A stretch of DNA of 64,000 bases from Rhodamnia argentea (GCF_020921035.1 NC_063159.1:20777782-20841781), one strand, 5' to 3'; shown: positions 46,787 through 58,150, numbered from the stretch's first letter. Made by a program: numbers and translations. Notes: generated from the sequence alone by a model not told the origin.

Positions 46787-47870
46787 CTAACAAATTGAAC
46801 ATTCAACGGTAATTACTAAAAGCTCTCCAGTCGCAAACAAATTTCAAAAGAAATTTAGTTAAATGTGAAAATTGCCAAAAAGATTCTTATACTCGATTGT
46901 AAAAAATGCATTTTTTTCACTTTTCTTAAGTTACCCTTCATCACTGAGGTAATTGAGGATTAAAGAAAGATCAGTAGAAGCTCAAGTCCTACATCCGCAG
47001 AAAATTGTTTCACATATCAACAAGACACTGCAGAATGACCCCCATCAACTTGTCTCTTGAAGCATATTTTCCAGGAAACCACCTAAAATATTCAAAGTTT
47101 GCTGCCTGCAATTTCTTGGTTACTTTGCCAATCCTAAAGGTGTACTATCCCGTTATTGCAACATCTCCGGCGGAGACAGCACTCAATCACAAAACATAGC
47201 TTAGGAGAGATTAAATAATGACTTAAAATGTCATGCTGCAAATGACGTAAACGATGAACATTTGTATGAAGCCCCGGTACAAATCGATAGCAAATGAGAT
47301 TCATGTATAGTGTTTCAACCTAAAAGCAAACAAGAATCATTAGAGAGATCAAGTGCATCAAATGGAGCATTCAAAAAGCACATAATTAAGTCCTAAAACT
47401 TATTAAATTGATGAAAGTAAGCCTCTTGTTAATTGCACTTTTTGAAAGTTTTAAGATTCAATTGCACTTTTCTGACAATTTTTATTTATTAATTTACTTT
47501 TTGAAAGTTTTAAGACTCAATTGCATTTTTTTTTTGATAAGTTTTAGGACTTTATTCCGTTTATTGAAAGTTTTAGAACTCAATTATATATCCGTGACAA
47601 GTTTTAAGCCTTCTGATCTACTTATTCTTTTTATTTTTATTTTTCTTATAAATACGTTTTGTAAAATATCGGATATTTACGATATTTTCTCGCTTTTCCC
47701 ATAAAATGGATAAATTTATCATTTTTTTTATCGGAAAATTTATCATTTGAAACGAGCGATTTCTTTCTTTCGTCAAGTTTCGACCTTTGGAGCTGCGACG
47801 CCATGACAACCTGAACGCTTCGACAACGAGCGTCACGGCGCGGGAACCGGAAGTTCCATATGCGGACTCC
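46787..47870. other. Intergenic, no gene recognised
   Basis: AT-rich sequence. At 47395-47600 a degenerate repeated theme of gaaagttttaaga-ctcaattgca occurs four to five times, without clear ends. It resembles the inner repeats of the foldback elements. Confidence 0.4.
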
Positions 47871-48591
47871 GCAGAGGTACTATCCCTCCATTCGCTCTGA
47901 TGACCGGGTCGTCGACTCGGAACAAGGTGAAGATGAGAATCGGTATCACCATTGCTTGAGGTAACTGCTCTGTCATGGCTTCATCTTTGCCTCCGTGGGT
48001 TTGGTACCAAAGGCTTGACTTTGCTCTTTACTGGGGTACTAAGGTATTTTGCGGAGTTGTAGATGAAGTGTTTGTGAAAATCCTTGTGTGAGCTGTAGAT
48101 ATGTTTTTTTTTTTTTTTGGGAGGACGATACCGGGGAGCTTAGGGAGGGATCTTCATATGTGATTCTTCATTCAGAATCTATCAACTCTTTATATTAGTT
48201 AACCATTTCGAATCCGTGGATTTGATAAAGCCATTTACGGGTTCCGATTTGTGCACGTTTTAACTTCATTTTGCAATTCACATTGAACTGGTTCCTTCAT
48301 TCCTAAGCTGAAACCAAACAGGGGAAGGGAATCCCTCTCCAAGGAATTTGATGACTTGTAATGATATTCCATTCATGATTTAGTGGCCATGGAATGGTGT
48401 ATTCCAGGGCCAGAATCTGGCCAATTCATATTTCAGGGCTTGCGGCAAATGTGTTGGGTCTTTTTAATTATTTTTCTCCTCATCTTTGATCTATTTATTT
48501 TTTGCAGATCAATGGAGAACAAATCAGGCAGAATTTGAGCAGTCTTTATTGGTTTCCAAGTTTGACTATTTGTCCAAATATAGGCGACACC
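47871..48591 (+). promoter_or_regulatory. Leader exon and leader intron of the PPR gene
   Basis: A probable untranslated exon ends at a GT donor near 47959 (gaggtaactg). The intron runs to an AG acceptor at 48506-48507 (ttttttgcag). The leader then continues 84 bases to ATG 48592. The frame is open upstream to the splice junction, but no ATG lies between, so 48592 is the start. Confidence 0.5.
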
Positions 48592-50661
48592 ATGCATGTC
48601 ACCTCTCTGTCATTGCCTCCCTTGCAGTTTCAAGTTGTTCAATCAAAGATCAGGGATCAAAGTCAGAAACGCAAGAGCGAGCACTCTTCCAGTTACGGAG
48701 TATCAAGAAAACCACCTAAAGGCACCCTCCCAGTCAAACGCGGTCGAAATACAATAAAACTGTTTTCGGAGGAGGATGTATTCCCCTCTTCATTACCGCT
48801 GCACACAAGAAACCCCCATGTAATTTACAAAGACATCCAAAGATTTGCAAGACAAAACAAGCTCAAAGAAGCACTCACCATCTTGGACTACATGGATCAA
48901 CAAGGCATTCCCATCAATGTCACCACTTTCTCTTCCCTTATTGCTGCTTGTGTTCGATCAAAATCTTTAGCTGAAGGAAAGCAGATTCATGCACATATTA
49001 GAATAAATGGGCTTGAAAGCAATGAGTTCTTGAGAACAAAGCTTGTGCACATGTACACATCTTGTTGTTCTATTGAAGATGCAAAAATGATTTTTGACAC
49101 GTGCTGCAGCAAGACTGTTTATCCATACAATGCGATGATCAGAGGTGCTGTTGTTTCAGGAAGACGGCGGTATCTTGATGTCATCTCTACTTTCTCAGAG
49201 ATGCGGGAAATAGGTGTCGAGTGCAATGAATATACCTTTTCATCCATGATAAAAAGCTTCGCTGGGGCATCAGCTCTTAAACAGGGTTTAAGAACTCATG
49301 CTCTTCTGATAAAGAATGGTTTAATAGATAGTAGCCTTTTGAGGACAAGTTTGATTGATATGTACTTTAAATGTGGCAAAGTTAAGTTGGCTTGCCAAGT
49401 ATTTGAAGAGATTGATGAGAGAGATGTTGTTGTATGGGGGGCAATGATTGCAGGTTTTGCACATAATAGATTGCAAATGGAAGCCATAGAGTATACGAAA
49501 ATCATGATTAGTGAAGGAATTGCTCCAAATTCAGTTATATTGACAACAATTCTGCCTGTGATTGGGGTGTTACAGGCAAGACGATTGGGTTGGGAGGTTC
49601 ATGCCTATGTGCTGAAGACAAGGAGTTACTCGAAGCAACTGTTTATACAATCTGGATTGATTGATATGTATTGCAAGTGTGGTGATATGAGATCTGGAAG
49701 ACAGGTATTTTATGATTCATCTGAAAGAAATGCTATTTCTTGGACAGCTCTAATGTCGGGCTATATCTCAAACGGAAGGCTTGAGCAGGCCTTGAGATCA
49801 ATTGTGTGGATGCAGCAAGAAGGTTGCAGGCCTGATATTGTCACAATTGCCACTGTCTTGCCGGTTTGTGCCCAGTTAAAGGACTTAAAACATGGGAAGG
49901 AGATTCACGCTTATGCTACGAAGAATGGATTTGTTGACAATGTGTCCGTGATTACTTCCTTGATTGTGATGTACTCGAAATGCAGAATCTTGAATTATTC
50001 ATACAAGTTATTTGAAGGTATGCCACAGAGAAATGTGATCTCCTGGACAGCAATGATTGACTCATGTGCAGAGAGTGGGTTTCTCTATGAGGCTTTGGAT
50101 GTATTTAGAGCTATGCAGTTGTCAAAGCATAGGCCAGACTCTGTTGCACTGGCAAGGCTGTTGAACGTTTGTACTCAACTTAGAAGTTTGAACCTCGGGA
50201 AGGAGGTCCATGGACAGGTTTTGAAGAAAAATTTTGAGACGATCCCTTTCGTTTCTTCAGAAATAATGAGAATGTACGGAAGTTGCCAATCGGTTCTTAC
50301 TGCAAAGTCCATATTCAGTTCAATCCCTATCAAGGGTTCTATGACTTGGACGGCCATAATTGAGGCTTATGGAATTAATCACATGTATCGTGATGCGATT
50401 AATCTTTTTGACCAGATGATATCTGAGGGTTTTACTCCAAATGAGTTCACTTTCCGGGCAGTACTAGATATATGCAACCAAGCTGGATTTGCAGATGATG
50501 CTTACCGAATCTTTAACCGAATGTCAGTGGACAATAAAATGAGGGCATCTGGAGAATTGTACTCCTTAGTCATTGGACTTCTTGAACGCGAGGGTTGCTT
50601 TGAGGAATCTCAGAAGCTTAAATGGATGAGCACTTCATTGTCACGATATGAAGCTGATTAA
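48592..50661 (+). CDS. PLS-type pentatricopeptide repeat protein, organellar
   Basis: A single coding exon of 689 residues. PPR proteins bind organellar RNA base by base for editing, splicing or stabilisation. Residues 1-70 are basic and rich in S/R/K, consistent with a plastid or mitochondrial transit peptide. From about residue 74 (NPHVIYKDI) there are around 15 PPR units of P, L and S type. Examples are VTTFSSLIAACVRSKSLAEG, RDVVVWGAMIAGFAH, NAISWTALMSGYISNGRLEQ and GSMTWTAIIEAYG. The tail LVIGLLEREGCFEESQKL lacks a DYW deaminase domain. It looks orthologous to Arabidopsis At1g71460 (long stretches agree by recall). One intact frame with no decay indicates a functional gene. Confidence 0.93.
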   Translation: MHVTSLSLPPLQFQVVQSKIRDQSQKRKSEHSSSYGVSRKPPKGTLPVKRGRNTIKLFSEEDVFPSSLPLHTRNPHVIYKDIQRFARQNKLKEALTILDYMDQQGIPINVTTFSSLIAACVRSKSLAEGKQIHAHIRINGLESNEFLRTKLVHMYTSCCSIEDAKMIFDTCCSKTVYPYNAMIRGAVVSGRRRYLDVISTFSEMREIGVECNEYTFSSMIKSFAGASALKQGLRTHALLIKNGLIDSSLLRTSLIDMYFKCGKVKLACQVFEEIDERDVVVWGAMIAGFAHNRLQMEAIEYTKIMISEGIAPNSVILTTILPVIGVLQARRLGWEVHAYVLKTRSYSKQLFIQSGLIDMYCKCGDMRSGRQVFYDSSERNAISWTALMSGYISNGRLEQALRSIVWMQQEGCRPDIVTIATVLPVCAQLKDLKHGKEIHAYATKNGFVDNVSVITSLIVMYSKCRILNYSYKLFEGMPQRNVISWTAMIDSCAESGFLYEALDVFRAMQLSKHRPDSVALARLLNVCTQLRSLNLGKEVHGQVLKKNFETIPFVSSEIMRMYGSCQSVLTAKSIFSSIPIKGSMTWTAIIEAYGINHMYRDAINLFDQMISEGFTPNEFTFRAVLDICNQAGFADDAYRIFNRMSVDNKMRASGELYSLVIGLLEREGCFEESQKLKWMSTSLSRYEAD

Positions 50662-52889
50662 CATCAACTATATAGAAAAGAAGCAGAAGAAACAATGCAT
50701 GTCCTGTTGTTTCTCTCCTTGAATTTTCAATTGGCCACCAACTATCTATTGTTGTAAAGTTGTATACCCTTTGTATGGTTCTGTTGCGATGCAGTGTAAA
50801 GGTTACATTACATGGCACTTGCTGTGCAAATTTGAGAGTGAATTTTTTGGCAGATGTTCTCGCAGCTGCTTGGTCAAACTTCATTATGATGGTTGTAGTG
50901 GAAAAATACTAGAATATACTGAAAATCCTGGAAGTCATTGTCTGTTTGACTTACTCGTGCATGTCCTGATTATGTAAGTATGCGGAAGATTGATAGCGTA
51001 CGTCTTGAAGACCTGACATTGCTTTACCTTGAGTGCCTTTAATTTCATTTTCCTATGCATACTAGCAATCTTTTCTGTTTTCAATTTCTTTTTACTTCTT
51101 TATGATGATGGTATTGCAGCAGTTGGTATTATGGGGTTTATCATGGATTTAGTTCCTTCTGCTTCCTAATTCTGAGGATACAAAGAACAGCGCTGCTGTC
51201 TCCTCAAATTTCTTTACAACAACTGAGTATTAGAATTTGACTTAGCAATTTAAACTGTTGGAATGCATGATTCTGGTCCCTTCTTTTTGGTTTTCTGCTC
51301 TTTGTCATTATCCTCATAGTGAATTCCAGGTTGATTGCTTTTCTGTCATCAATCATGGGATCACTTGCTTTGGAGTAGGCTTTGTCCGGCTCAAAAGGGT
51401 AACAGGGGTGGAGAAGACAACTTTTGTGCAGTTGACCATAAGAAGCTAACTTTTAGAGATTAATAAGAGAGTCAGGTCTCTCGAAAATGCGGAGACACAT
51501 AAAAGGAGCAGTTAATCATGATCAAGAAGTTTGATATAGTGCAGGCAGCACTCTTCTGTTAGAACATATTGTCAATTAGTTTAAGGTTGATGGAAAAATT
51601 TCTTCACATTTTACTCAGTTGACTGTGGGACTATGTCGTTAGAATACAATACATAGATGCAGTATCCTCTTTAGGAATCTAACAGACGATTGACTTTATT
51701 GAATTTGTTTATTTCTTTATCTGCTCTAGGGTATATCTACTTCCGAACAAAAATAAAAAAAAAGGGTATATCTACTAAAGCAGCTTATATGCTGGGCAAT
51801 GAATTGCTTCCAAACAGTTCAAGCATGTAGCTGACAGTTTAAGCATACCAAAAACCAAATTTCAAGTTTAAGGTGAATACGACATTTGGTAAGCTAATGT
51901 GATCTCCAGTTTATCTCCAGTTTATCTAGTATTATAGAAAGATTGATCTTATTAATATATTTCATGCCCTGTCCATTCATAATTGAATGACAAATGGTTT
52001 ACATAACTGAATACTTTGCATGTGTTAGCATCTTTCTGAAAGGTGTCATGACTGGTCAGAGATATGTGATTATCTTACTATATGTCAAGTAGCATATTTA
52101 TACTTCTTTTCCCCTCCAAAAGCAAGGGACCAAATTTTCATGCTAAAATTCATCAAATTGTGCCAGGTCTCCAGTATGTATCTATCTTTCAACTTATATT
52201 TATTTGACGATGTTATAGAGTCAGTGTATACGTGATGGGACTGGGAGCTTGAATCATTTACCATATGAGCTTTTGACTTCGAACCAAGGACAATGTTTTG
52301 TCCTGCCTTGTTTTTGGAAGACAACGAGGTCGCCTTCGTCATGGCTACAGAGACTTTTGTGACCCCATATATTCAACTGGCAGAATTGTATATGAATGTG
52401 ATGCCCCGGTGTAAAATGCTCTCTGAATGGAATGGAATTGATGAATCCTAACTTATTTGTCGCAAAGGTAGGTGGAATCACTATAAGTACATGGATTTGG
52501 AGGAATTTGGCCTTTAGAATTGACATCTGTCTGAACTGTCTGAAAAAGCTGTCTTCTTCTACTGTCATGATACCTTGTGACCGTGTTTATAGTCAGGATT
52601 GACTTTGAACCCCTTAAGGTGCGTCTGCAGTGGTTCTCATTCTTGCTTTTTCCTCAAGACCTTCTTTTCCAAAGAAAGCAATGGTAGTCTTGATTTGCTG
52701 CAATCAGGATATTGACAATGAACGGGACTCAATGGTGCAACAGTACAGAGAATTTCATGCTCTTGTGCATTTAAAATGCAAGTTTTGATGGGATGTCAGA
52801 CTTGCATCATGATTACAATATTCAATTCCAGTCTCAGCAGGCACCATTGTTTCCGCTTGATGACCTGCAGGATCAGACGACTTTATGTT
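50662..52889. other. 3' flank of the PPR gene and intergenic sequence
   Basis: About 2.2 kb with no gene recognised. Antisense and sense frames of up to 104 codons occur near 50618-51449 and 52085-52568 without domains. Confidence 0.45.
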
Positions 52890-54455
52890 GTCTTTAGTTC
52901 TTCAATTTGTTGCTGTCTTTTTGTGGTAGCCCAAAAGTTCTGTCTTCTTTTGAGAAGTAGGGAAAGCCGCATGTTGCTGACTTTGCCTATTGTTCTGATG
53001 GCGTGGGCAACAAAAGGTTGAGAAATGTGCGCCAGGATCTTAGACTGATGGCAAACTTGGCCTTCATAAGTAGTAATCTGTAATGCTGTGAAGTATCACA
53101 GCAAAAGCATGGGTCCCTGGATACTTCTTATGATCACTTGAGATTCCTGGGAATCAAGAAGCAGCCAGTATTTTGTTTACTTGCGGGGCCAAAAATGTGT
53201 TGAGAGGATAAACATTACAACCCAAGTGAAACCATATCATTGCTTTTCTGACTCCTAAAATTTAGGAGCCTGAAATTTCCGTTTTCTGAATAATGTCATC
53301 CTTCTAAGAATTGTAATATGGTAGTTTTAGATGCTGAGCTCCTTGATTTTGAGGCTATCCGAGGGAAAGCATGCTCAAATTGTCAGAAAGGCGAACGTTC
53401 TACAGAGATTGGCATGTCAAGTGCGATGGTGTCCATGTTATGTTGTTATACTTTCAGGACTTACCTTTCCTTCATTTGCTCATATCAAGTCTTTTTGTTA
53501 ACGCGAATTTTCCATGCACATTTTCCAGAAATTTCCCTCGCGATCATGTCAATTTTGCAGTACTAGTTCCCTTCGGTCCATTTACGGAGGTGAATTCCGA
53601 GGGGCGAGGCACATGGGATCTTTGTGGGCCACATATTGATGGATCAGAGTCCGAAGAGATAACTATAGGAATAATTACCAAAAAAGTCCTAAACCTATTG
53701 CAATTGTACCACTTCAGGTCCTAAATCTCTTTTTTTTGCCGATTTAGTACTAAACCTTTTGCAATTGTGTCATTTCAATCAGATGAAGTCACTAAACCTT
53801 TTTTTTTTTTTTGCTGATTTATAATTTTTTCTTTTTCTTTTTTTTCTTTTTTTTTCCCCTAGCGAGGGTCGACCTTGCTGCCGCCGCCTCACCCGGCGAT
53901 AGCGAGGTCGGCCCTTGCCATGACTGGGCAAGGGTCGGCCTCTCCGGCCGTGCCTCCGGCCGGTCATTAGACTATGGCGACAGGCTAGAGGTGGGGAGGG
54001 GAGGGGGCAGAAAAAAAAAAAAGGGAAAAAAAACGTAAAAATTATAAAAAAATTATAAGAAATTCAAAAAATATTAAAATATTCGATCGTCGGCCGGCTG
54101 GCCAAAATTTTTCAGATGGACTGAAATGGCAGAATTGCAAAAGGTTTTGGACTGAATCGGCAAAAAAAAAAAAAAGGTTTAAGACTTAATTGGCACAATT
54201 ACAATTGATTTATGATGTTTTTGGTAATTTCCCCTGTAACTATATATCAGCTGAATTTTGTTTTCTGTCTGTTGATGGCTTGATATACAGTTTATTTGAC
54301 TGCCATTTGGAATTACATGGAACTCCAGCAACCCCTGATCGATCTTCTCCTTTTCTCAGTTCTTGGACGGTCAATGTAGATGAGGTTGTCTGTTGCATCT
54401 AGAGATCTTTTATGAACCGGGGAAAGCCATAATCCATCTCCAAAAGGATGTTAAA
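52890..54455 (+). pseudogene. Unprocessed URH1 nucleosidase pseudogene (exons 4 to 9)
   Basis: The sequence follows the intact gene at 37700-39330 through both exons and introns. Matching parts include gggaaagccgcatgttgctg (exon 4, 52963), the exon 6 end (aaacattacaacccaagtga, 53211), exon 7 (gatgctgagctccttgattt, 53330) through gattggcatgtcaag, exon 8 (catgtcaattttgcagtact, 53546) and exon 9 (aactccagcaacccctgatc, 54321; tggacggtcaatgtagatga, 54364). Introns are retained, so it arose by DNA duplication and not retroposition. Exon 5 and much of exon 4 are deleted, and every frame is broken. The interval between exons 8 and 9 holds the 568-bp element at 53667. Confidence 0.85.
53667..54235. 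mobile_element. Mutator-like foldback element with GC-rich core (family A, copy 2)
   Basis: The ends are aggaataattaccaaaaaag and the complement aggggaaattaccaaaaaca. Flanks ataactata (53659-53667) and gtaactata (54236-54244) match at 8 of 9 bases, with one base of overlap uncertainty at the left edge. Inward are repeated gtcctaaacc(t)attgcaatt and gatttagtactaaacctttt blocks and their inverted partners. The centre is a T-run, a GC-rich core (53860-54010) and an A-run. It sits in the last intron of the URH1 pseudogene. Confidence 0.78.
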
Positions 54456-55458
54456 GTTGCTGAAACATTCTGTTTATGATATGGGAGTTGCTGTCACTCT
54501 CGCCATTCTCTTGGGGCCATTACCGTTTGCAATCACAGTTGAAGTAGAATTTCATTTTCAGATCGAAATCATTGTACCGTTCTCGTGAATTTTCATGATG
54601 TAAGCAAGGAACCACAGGGGCACAAATCATCAATGGCGAATAAATTTCTCCACCTAACCTCACTCAAGACAGAACAATAGCTTGGTTGAAATGTCATCTC
54701 TAAAGATCAAGCATTATCCTATTCATAAAGAGAAATCAAAACTGTGGATTTCAATCCCATGTGGAATGGAATCCATCGGAAACTGCGAAATTGAATTACC
54801 TAACGACTGACAGTATCGAGAATTCCGATTGTACACATTCTTTCATCACAAAACTATCAAAACCCCACTTCTGCCACCATCGCCGCCACATCTATACGTC
54901 GCCGGTCTGCGGTCGCCCGTCCCTGCTGGTAGTCGCCCGTCGTTGATCTTTGGTTGCCAGCCACTATCACCGATGGAAAGGATTCATTCATGAAAGGCAA
55001 AAAAAAAAAAAAAAATTTGGCCATCCGATCAATTCCCAGGAATGATATCACTTGGAATGAAAATGTACTTGAGGATTCCTTGTTCATGAAACAAAAGCAG
55101 ATCCTGCAAAATGATTACTTCTTCCAAAACTGGGAGTTAGTCTATGATATGATAAGATAATGGCACGATGTGAAGCTCCTCCTTCCCAAGATGGGATTTG
55201 CCAACACTTCGCTTTGTGCAAAATCAGTGGATTAAAAAAATTCCCTCATACTTTCCTCATAGACGAGATGAATTCTAAATCCACGGAACGGGTAATTTTA
55301 AAGTTTATTCTAGAAGTTTCAGGTGTTTCGAATTTTAGAAAATAAATTGAAAAAAACATCCATCGCAATACTTAGATGTAAAAAGCACAAAAACCAAATC
55401 CTATGCGGACACTCCAAGTTTTTTTTAAGATCTATATGTAGTTTATTTATTTTTGGCT
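54456..55458. other. Intergenic, no gene recognised
   Basis: One kilobase with short frames (for example 54761-55160) that have no recognisable domain. An A-run lies at 55000-55014. Confidence 0.45.
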
Positions 55459-55944
55459 GGAAGTTATAGGAAAAAACTTCTAAATCTATTGCAATTCTAT
55501 CAATTCTTTCCTAAACTTTTCTATTTTGTTGATTCAGTCCTAAACCTTTTGCAATTATGTCAATTCAGTCCATCCGGTCAAATTCAATCGGCTGGCGCCG
55601 ACGTGGACACTATTCGGCGCCGACCATCCATCGACATAATATTTTAATTTTAATTTTTTTTACCTTTTTTTCTTCTCTCTTCTTCTCCTTCCTTTGATCG
55701 GTGACTAGGCAATGACCGATGAGGCGGCCAGCGACAATGAGGCTTGCCCTCGCTACGGTCGGGCGGGGCCGAGCCTCGCCAACCAATATTTGGCAAGGTC
55801 CATATCTAGGCTGACCCCTCTCTCTCTCTCTCTCATCTGTTACTGGCCATTAATGCCTGCATCATATGAAGTAGAAGAAGGTAGACCTGGAGCACCCTCC
55901 AAAAACCATCTGAATCCAAATCCAAATCCAACCTCAAACCTAGA

Positions 55945-56850
55945 TTTCACCCAAAAAGATGAAACTCCTGTCTCTTTCTTCCAAGAACAGCTATTGCTAC
56001 ACAATCCCTGACATGGCGTCGACTTGGTCATGGCCTCATTGCTAACAACCCTGCACCCTCTCCTTCCGCAACACCAACCACATCTTCAAGACTATCAAGT
56101 TTGCTGCAGAAGCAAGCGAACGAATAACAAAATAGTCAGAAAAAGAAAGTAAATGGATATCAGATTTACGTAGTTCGATCGTAAATGCTTACGTCCACGG
56201 GTAGAGCAATAACGAATTCCACTATAGATTAAGCAATACAATAGAGATTTCAGATCACACTCGAGTTACTCAAACACTTTCAATATTTCTCAATGCCCGA
56301 TTTTGTCAAATAACCCACAAGTGTTTAGCTCCGCAATTCCTTACGAAATAATCTCTCAATCTCACGAAGGAATTCACAAATCTTATTCACAAGATTTAAT
56401 TGGCTTCAAAAATTAGGAATTTAATTAACTAGCAGAAGCTTCTCTTTGATACTCTTCACAAAGAACGTCCGTTTCTTCTTTATAGGTAAAGGTTGGATCC
56501 AAAATAGAAAACTTTCTCCAACTAGGAAACCATCAATTAGGAAACTTTTCTTTTCGGGTTCAAATGAGACATATTTTCAACAACCTCTCCCTTCGACACC
56601 TCTGACCCCTCTTTCCCGTTCGCCGCCTCCTCCTCCTTGGAAGAGTCCCCTACCTTCTCCACCACCCCTTCCGAGCTGCCCGACGATCGCACCAACAACG
56701 ACAACGGCGACGTTGAGTCCCTCATCCACGGTGCCCGCTTCGAGTGCCGACTCTTCTTCGAGCCAAGCCGAGGCGACACTAGCTCCATCCTTGCCGACCA
56801 GCGCTTTTGGTGGGATGCCAAAGCAAATGAAAATTCCTGCAAGGAGGACG
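55945..56850 (+). pseudogene. Captured OVATE family protein (OFP) fragment, split by an LTR
   Basis: The first part (about 55945-56104) reads in frame as MKLLSLSSKNSYCYTI, then WSWPHC, CTLSFRN and HIFKTIKFA. That is the OFP N-terminal signature of a basic start, a W-P-SC box, a TLSFR motif and an IFKTIN-like motif. After the LTR the second part (56583-56850) reads DTSDPSFPFAASSSLEESPT, FSTTPSE, then DVESLIHGARFECRLFFEP and GDTSSIL, which matches the OFP13/16/18-type segment before the OVATE domain. The OVATE domain itself is not present. OFPs are plant transcriptional repressors that shape organs. An in-frame stop and the 480-bp LTR make this a relic. The family is assigned by recalled motifs only. 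Confidence 0.7.
56102..56582 (-). mobile_element. Copia-type solo LTR inside the OFP fragment
   Basis: On the minus strand it begins tgttgaaaatatgtctcatt (56582 downward) and contains the ccgtggacgtaagca / gaactacgtaaat block characteristic of plant copia LTR R-U5 regions (around 56175-56205). The other end is placed at a TG at 56102 or 56105. No matching 5-bp target duplication is visible (aagtt or tttgc against acctc), so one edge may be wrong or altered. Confidence 0.65.
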
Positions 56851-57149
56851 AGGCCACAGGAAGAAGAAGAAGAAGAAGAAGAAGAAGAAGAAGAGAGAAG
56901 AAGAAAAAAAAAAGAAAGAGACAAAAAGGAAAAATAAAATAATAATTTTAAAAAATAAAATATTATATTCTCGGATGGTTGGCACCGGCTGATGTTCATG
57001 CCGGCGTTGAGTGACTAAATTTAGTTCGGATGGATTGAATTAGTACAATTACAAAAAATTCAGGACTAAATTGGTAAAAAAAGTTTAGGACTGAATTGTC
57101 ATAATTACAATAAGTTTAGAATTTTTTTGGTAATTTTTCTGGAAATTGT

Positions 57150-57803
57150 GCATTTATGATTTATAGGACTGAGTCAATTGATCACAGGCTACTAGAAAGA
57201 GCCACTTCTTGGGGTTGACTTAATTTGTTATTATTATTATTATTATTTTTTTGGTGTCGGGGGGTTGACTTGATAAATTCATTCATAAATAAGCAAACCG
57301 ACTGTGACCGGGTCATCTTCGTCCAAAAAAAAGACTGTGACCGGGTCATCCATGACTTGAAGTCAACACATGAAGTCTTCCGGGGAAAGAAGAAGGACAG
57401 CTACGAATGTTGCTTCAAAAGTCAAAGGATGTTTTTCTGAGTTTCCCACTCAACATCAAGAAGAAGATGCAACCCCAGAAAATAAAAATAAAAAATAAAA
57501 AAATAGGGGTCGACATCAAATATTAATGGGCTTCCCAAAGACTAATTCCGAATACGAAATGGAGTCGAGATCGAAAGACCAAATCCATTAAATTAAAAGC
57601 AGTTAAACCTAATCTTTGTTTTTTCCTTGTTCTCATGTTTCAATGCGCTGCCGTTGGCAGTTACCTAACCCTCCACCGGTTCGGAGACGTTTCAACTCCC
57701 GCCAACCTCCACCAGAAAAAAGAAAAAAGAGAGACAATGAATGATAAAAAAAAATAAAATGAAAGGAACATATTTAATACTTAATAAAAACTGATCTCAT
57801 ATT
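57150..57803. other. Intergenic, no gene recognised
   Basis: An ATT triplet repeat lies at 57228-57245. Short frames only. Confidence 0.45.
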
Positions 57804-57806
57804 TTA

Positions 57807-58068
57807 GGCTCCGTTTATTTCACAAAAAAACGAATGATTTGAAAAATATCTTCCTATAAAATAATTGTTTATATCGCTTGCAAGAATGAATGAACGAATG
57901 AATGAATGAATAAATAATATTCTCGTCATCCATGAAAATGTAAAGACATAAATTTTTGTCCGTAACAAAAATATTTTTAATTAATTGATTACTTTAAGGG
58001 ATACACGTAATTATTTTTAAGGAAAAATAGTTTTTAAAGTATTCATTTTTCGCGAAATAAACGGAACC
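57807..58068. mobile_element. Tourist-like MITE upstream of the LysM gene
   Basis: ggctccgtttatttcacaaa at 57807-57826 pairs with the complement of the right end, ggttccgtttatttcgcgaa. tta flanks both sides (57804-57806; 58069-58071). It is 262 bp, AT-rich, with a gaatgaatgaa tetranucleotide run at 57884-57912. It lies about 225 bases from the LysM start codon, within its promoter. Confidence 0.75.
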
Positions 58069-58150
58069 TTAATATAAGAATTCCATATATGGTCGGCATA
58101 CATAAAGTTAGCATTAATTATTCCAAGGGGAAAAAACCATTTATGCCCCG

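Larger units (their letters stand above)
55468..57140. mobile_element. Pack-MULE-like element carrying an OVATE-family fragment (family A, copy 3)
   Basis: Long inverted repeats lie at about 55468-55650 and 56955-57140. Outer blocks pair (aggaaaaaacttctaaatct against the complement agaaaaattaccaaaaaaat), and inner blocks also pair (caattcagtccatccggtca against caattc(a/g)atccatccgaac; the ggcgccgac and atattttaa blocks). Flanks ggaagttat (55459-55467) and ggaaattgt (57141-57149) match at 7 of 9 bases, consistent with an old Mutator 9-bp duplication. The interior carries gene-like sequence from an OVATE family protein, interrupted by a copia LTR. No transposase is present. Confidence 0.75.

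Noticed and set aside
45940..47199. A possible conserved antisense protein (frames at 45940, 46448 and complements near 47040-47180)
   Set aside because: The best frame for 46450-46786 is the BED finger in another phase. The remaining stretches do not link by splice sites into one protein I recognise.
48502..48591. Extension of the PPR frame upstream of ATG 48592
   Set aside because: No ATG lies in this stretch. It begins inside the intron at its AG acceptor, so it is leader sequence.
53371..53724. 117-codon sense frame inside the URH1 pseudogene
   Set aside because: It mixes exon 7-8 remnants in the wrong frame with intron and transposon sequence. It is not a gene.
56577..56999. 140-codon antisense frame in the Pack-MULE-like element
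   Set aside because: Built from an AAG repeat read as serine/phenylalanine runs. The sense strand carries the OFP motifs.
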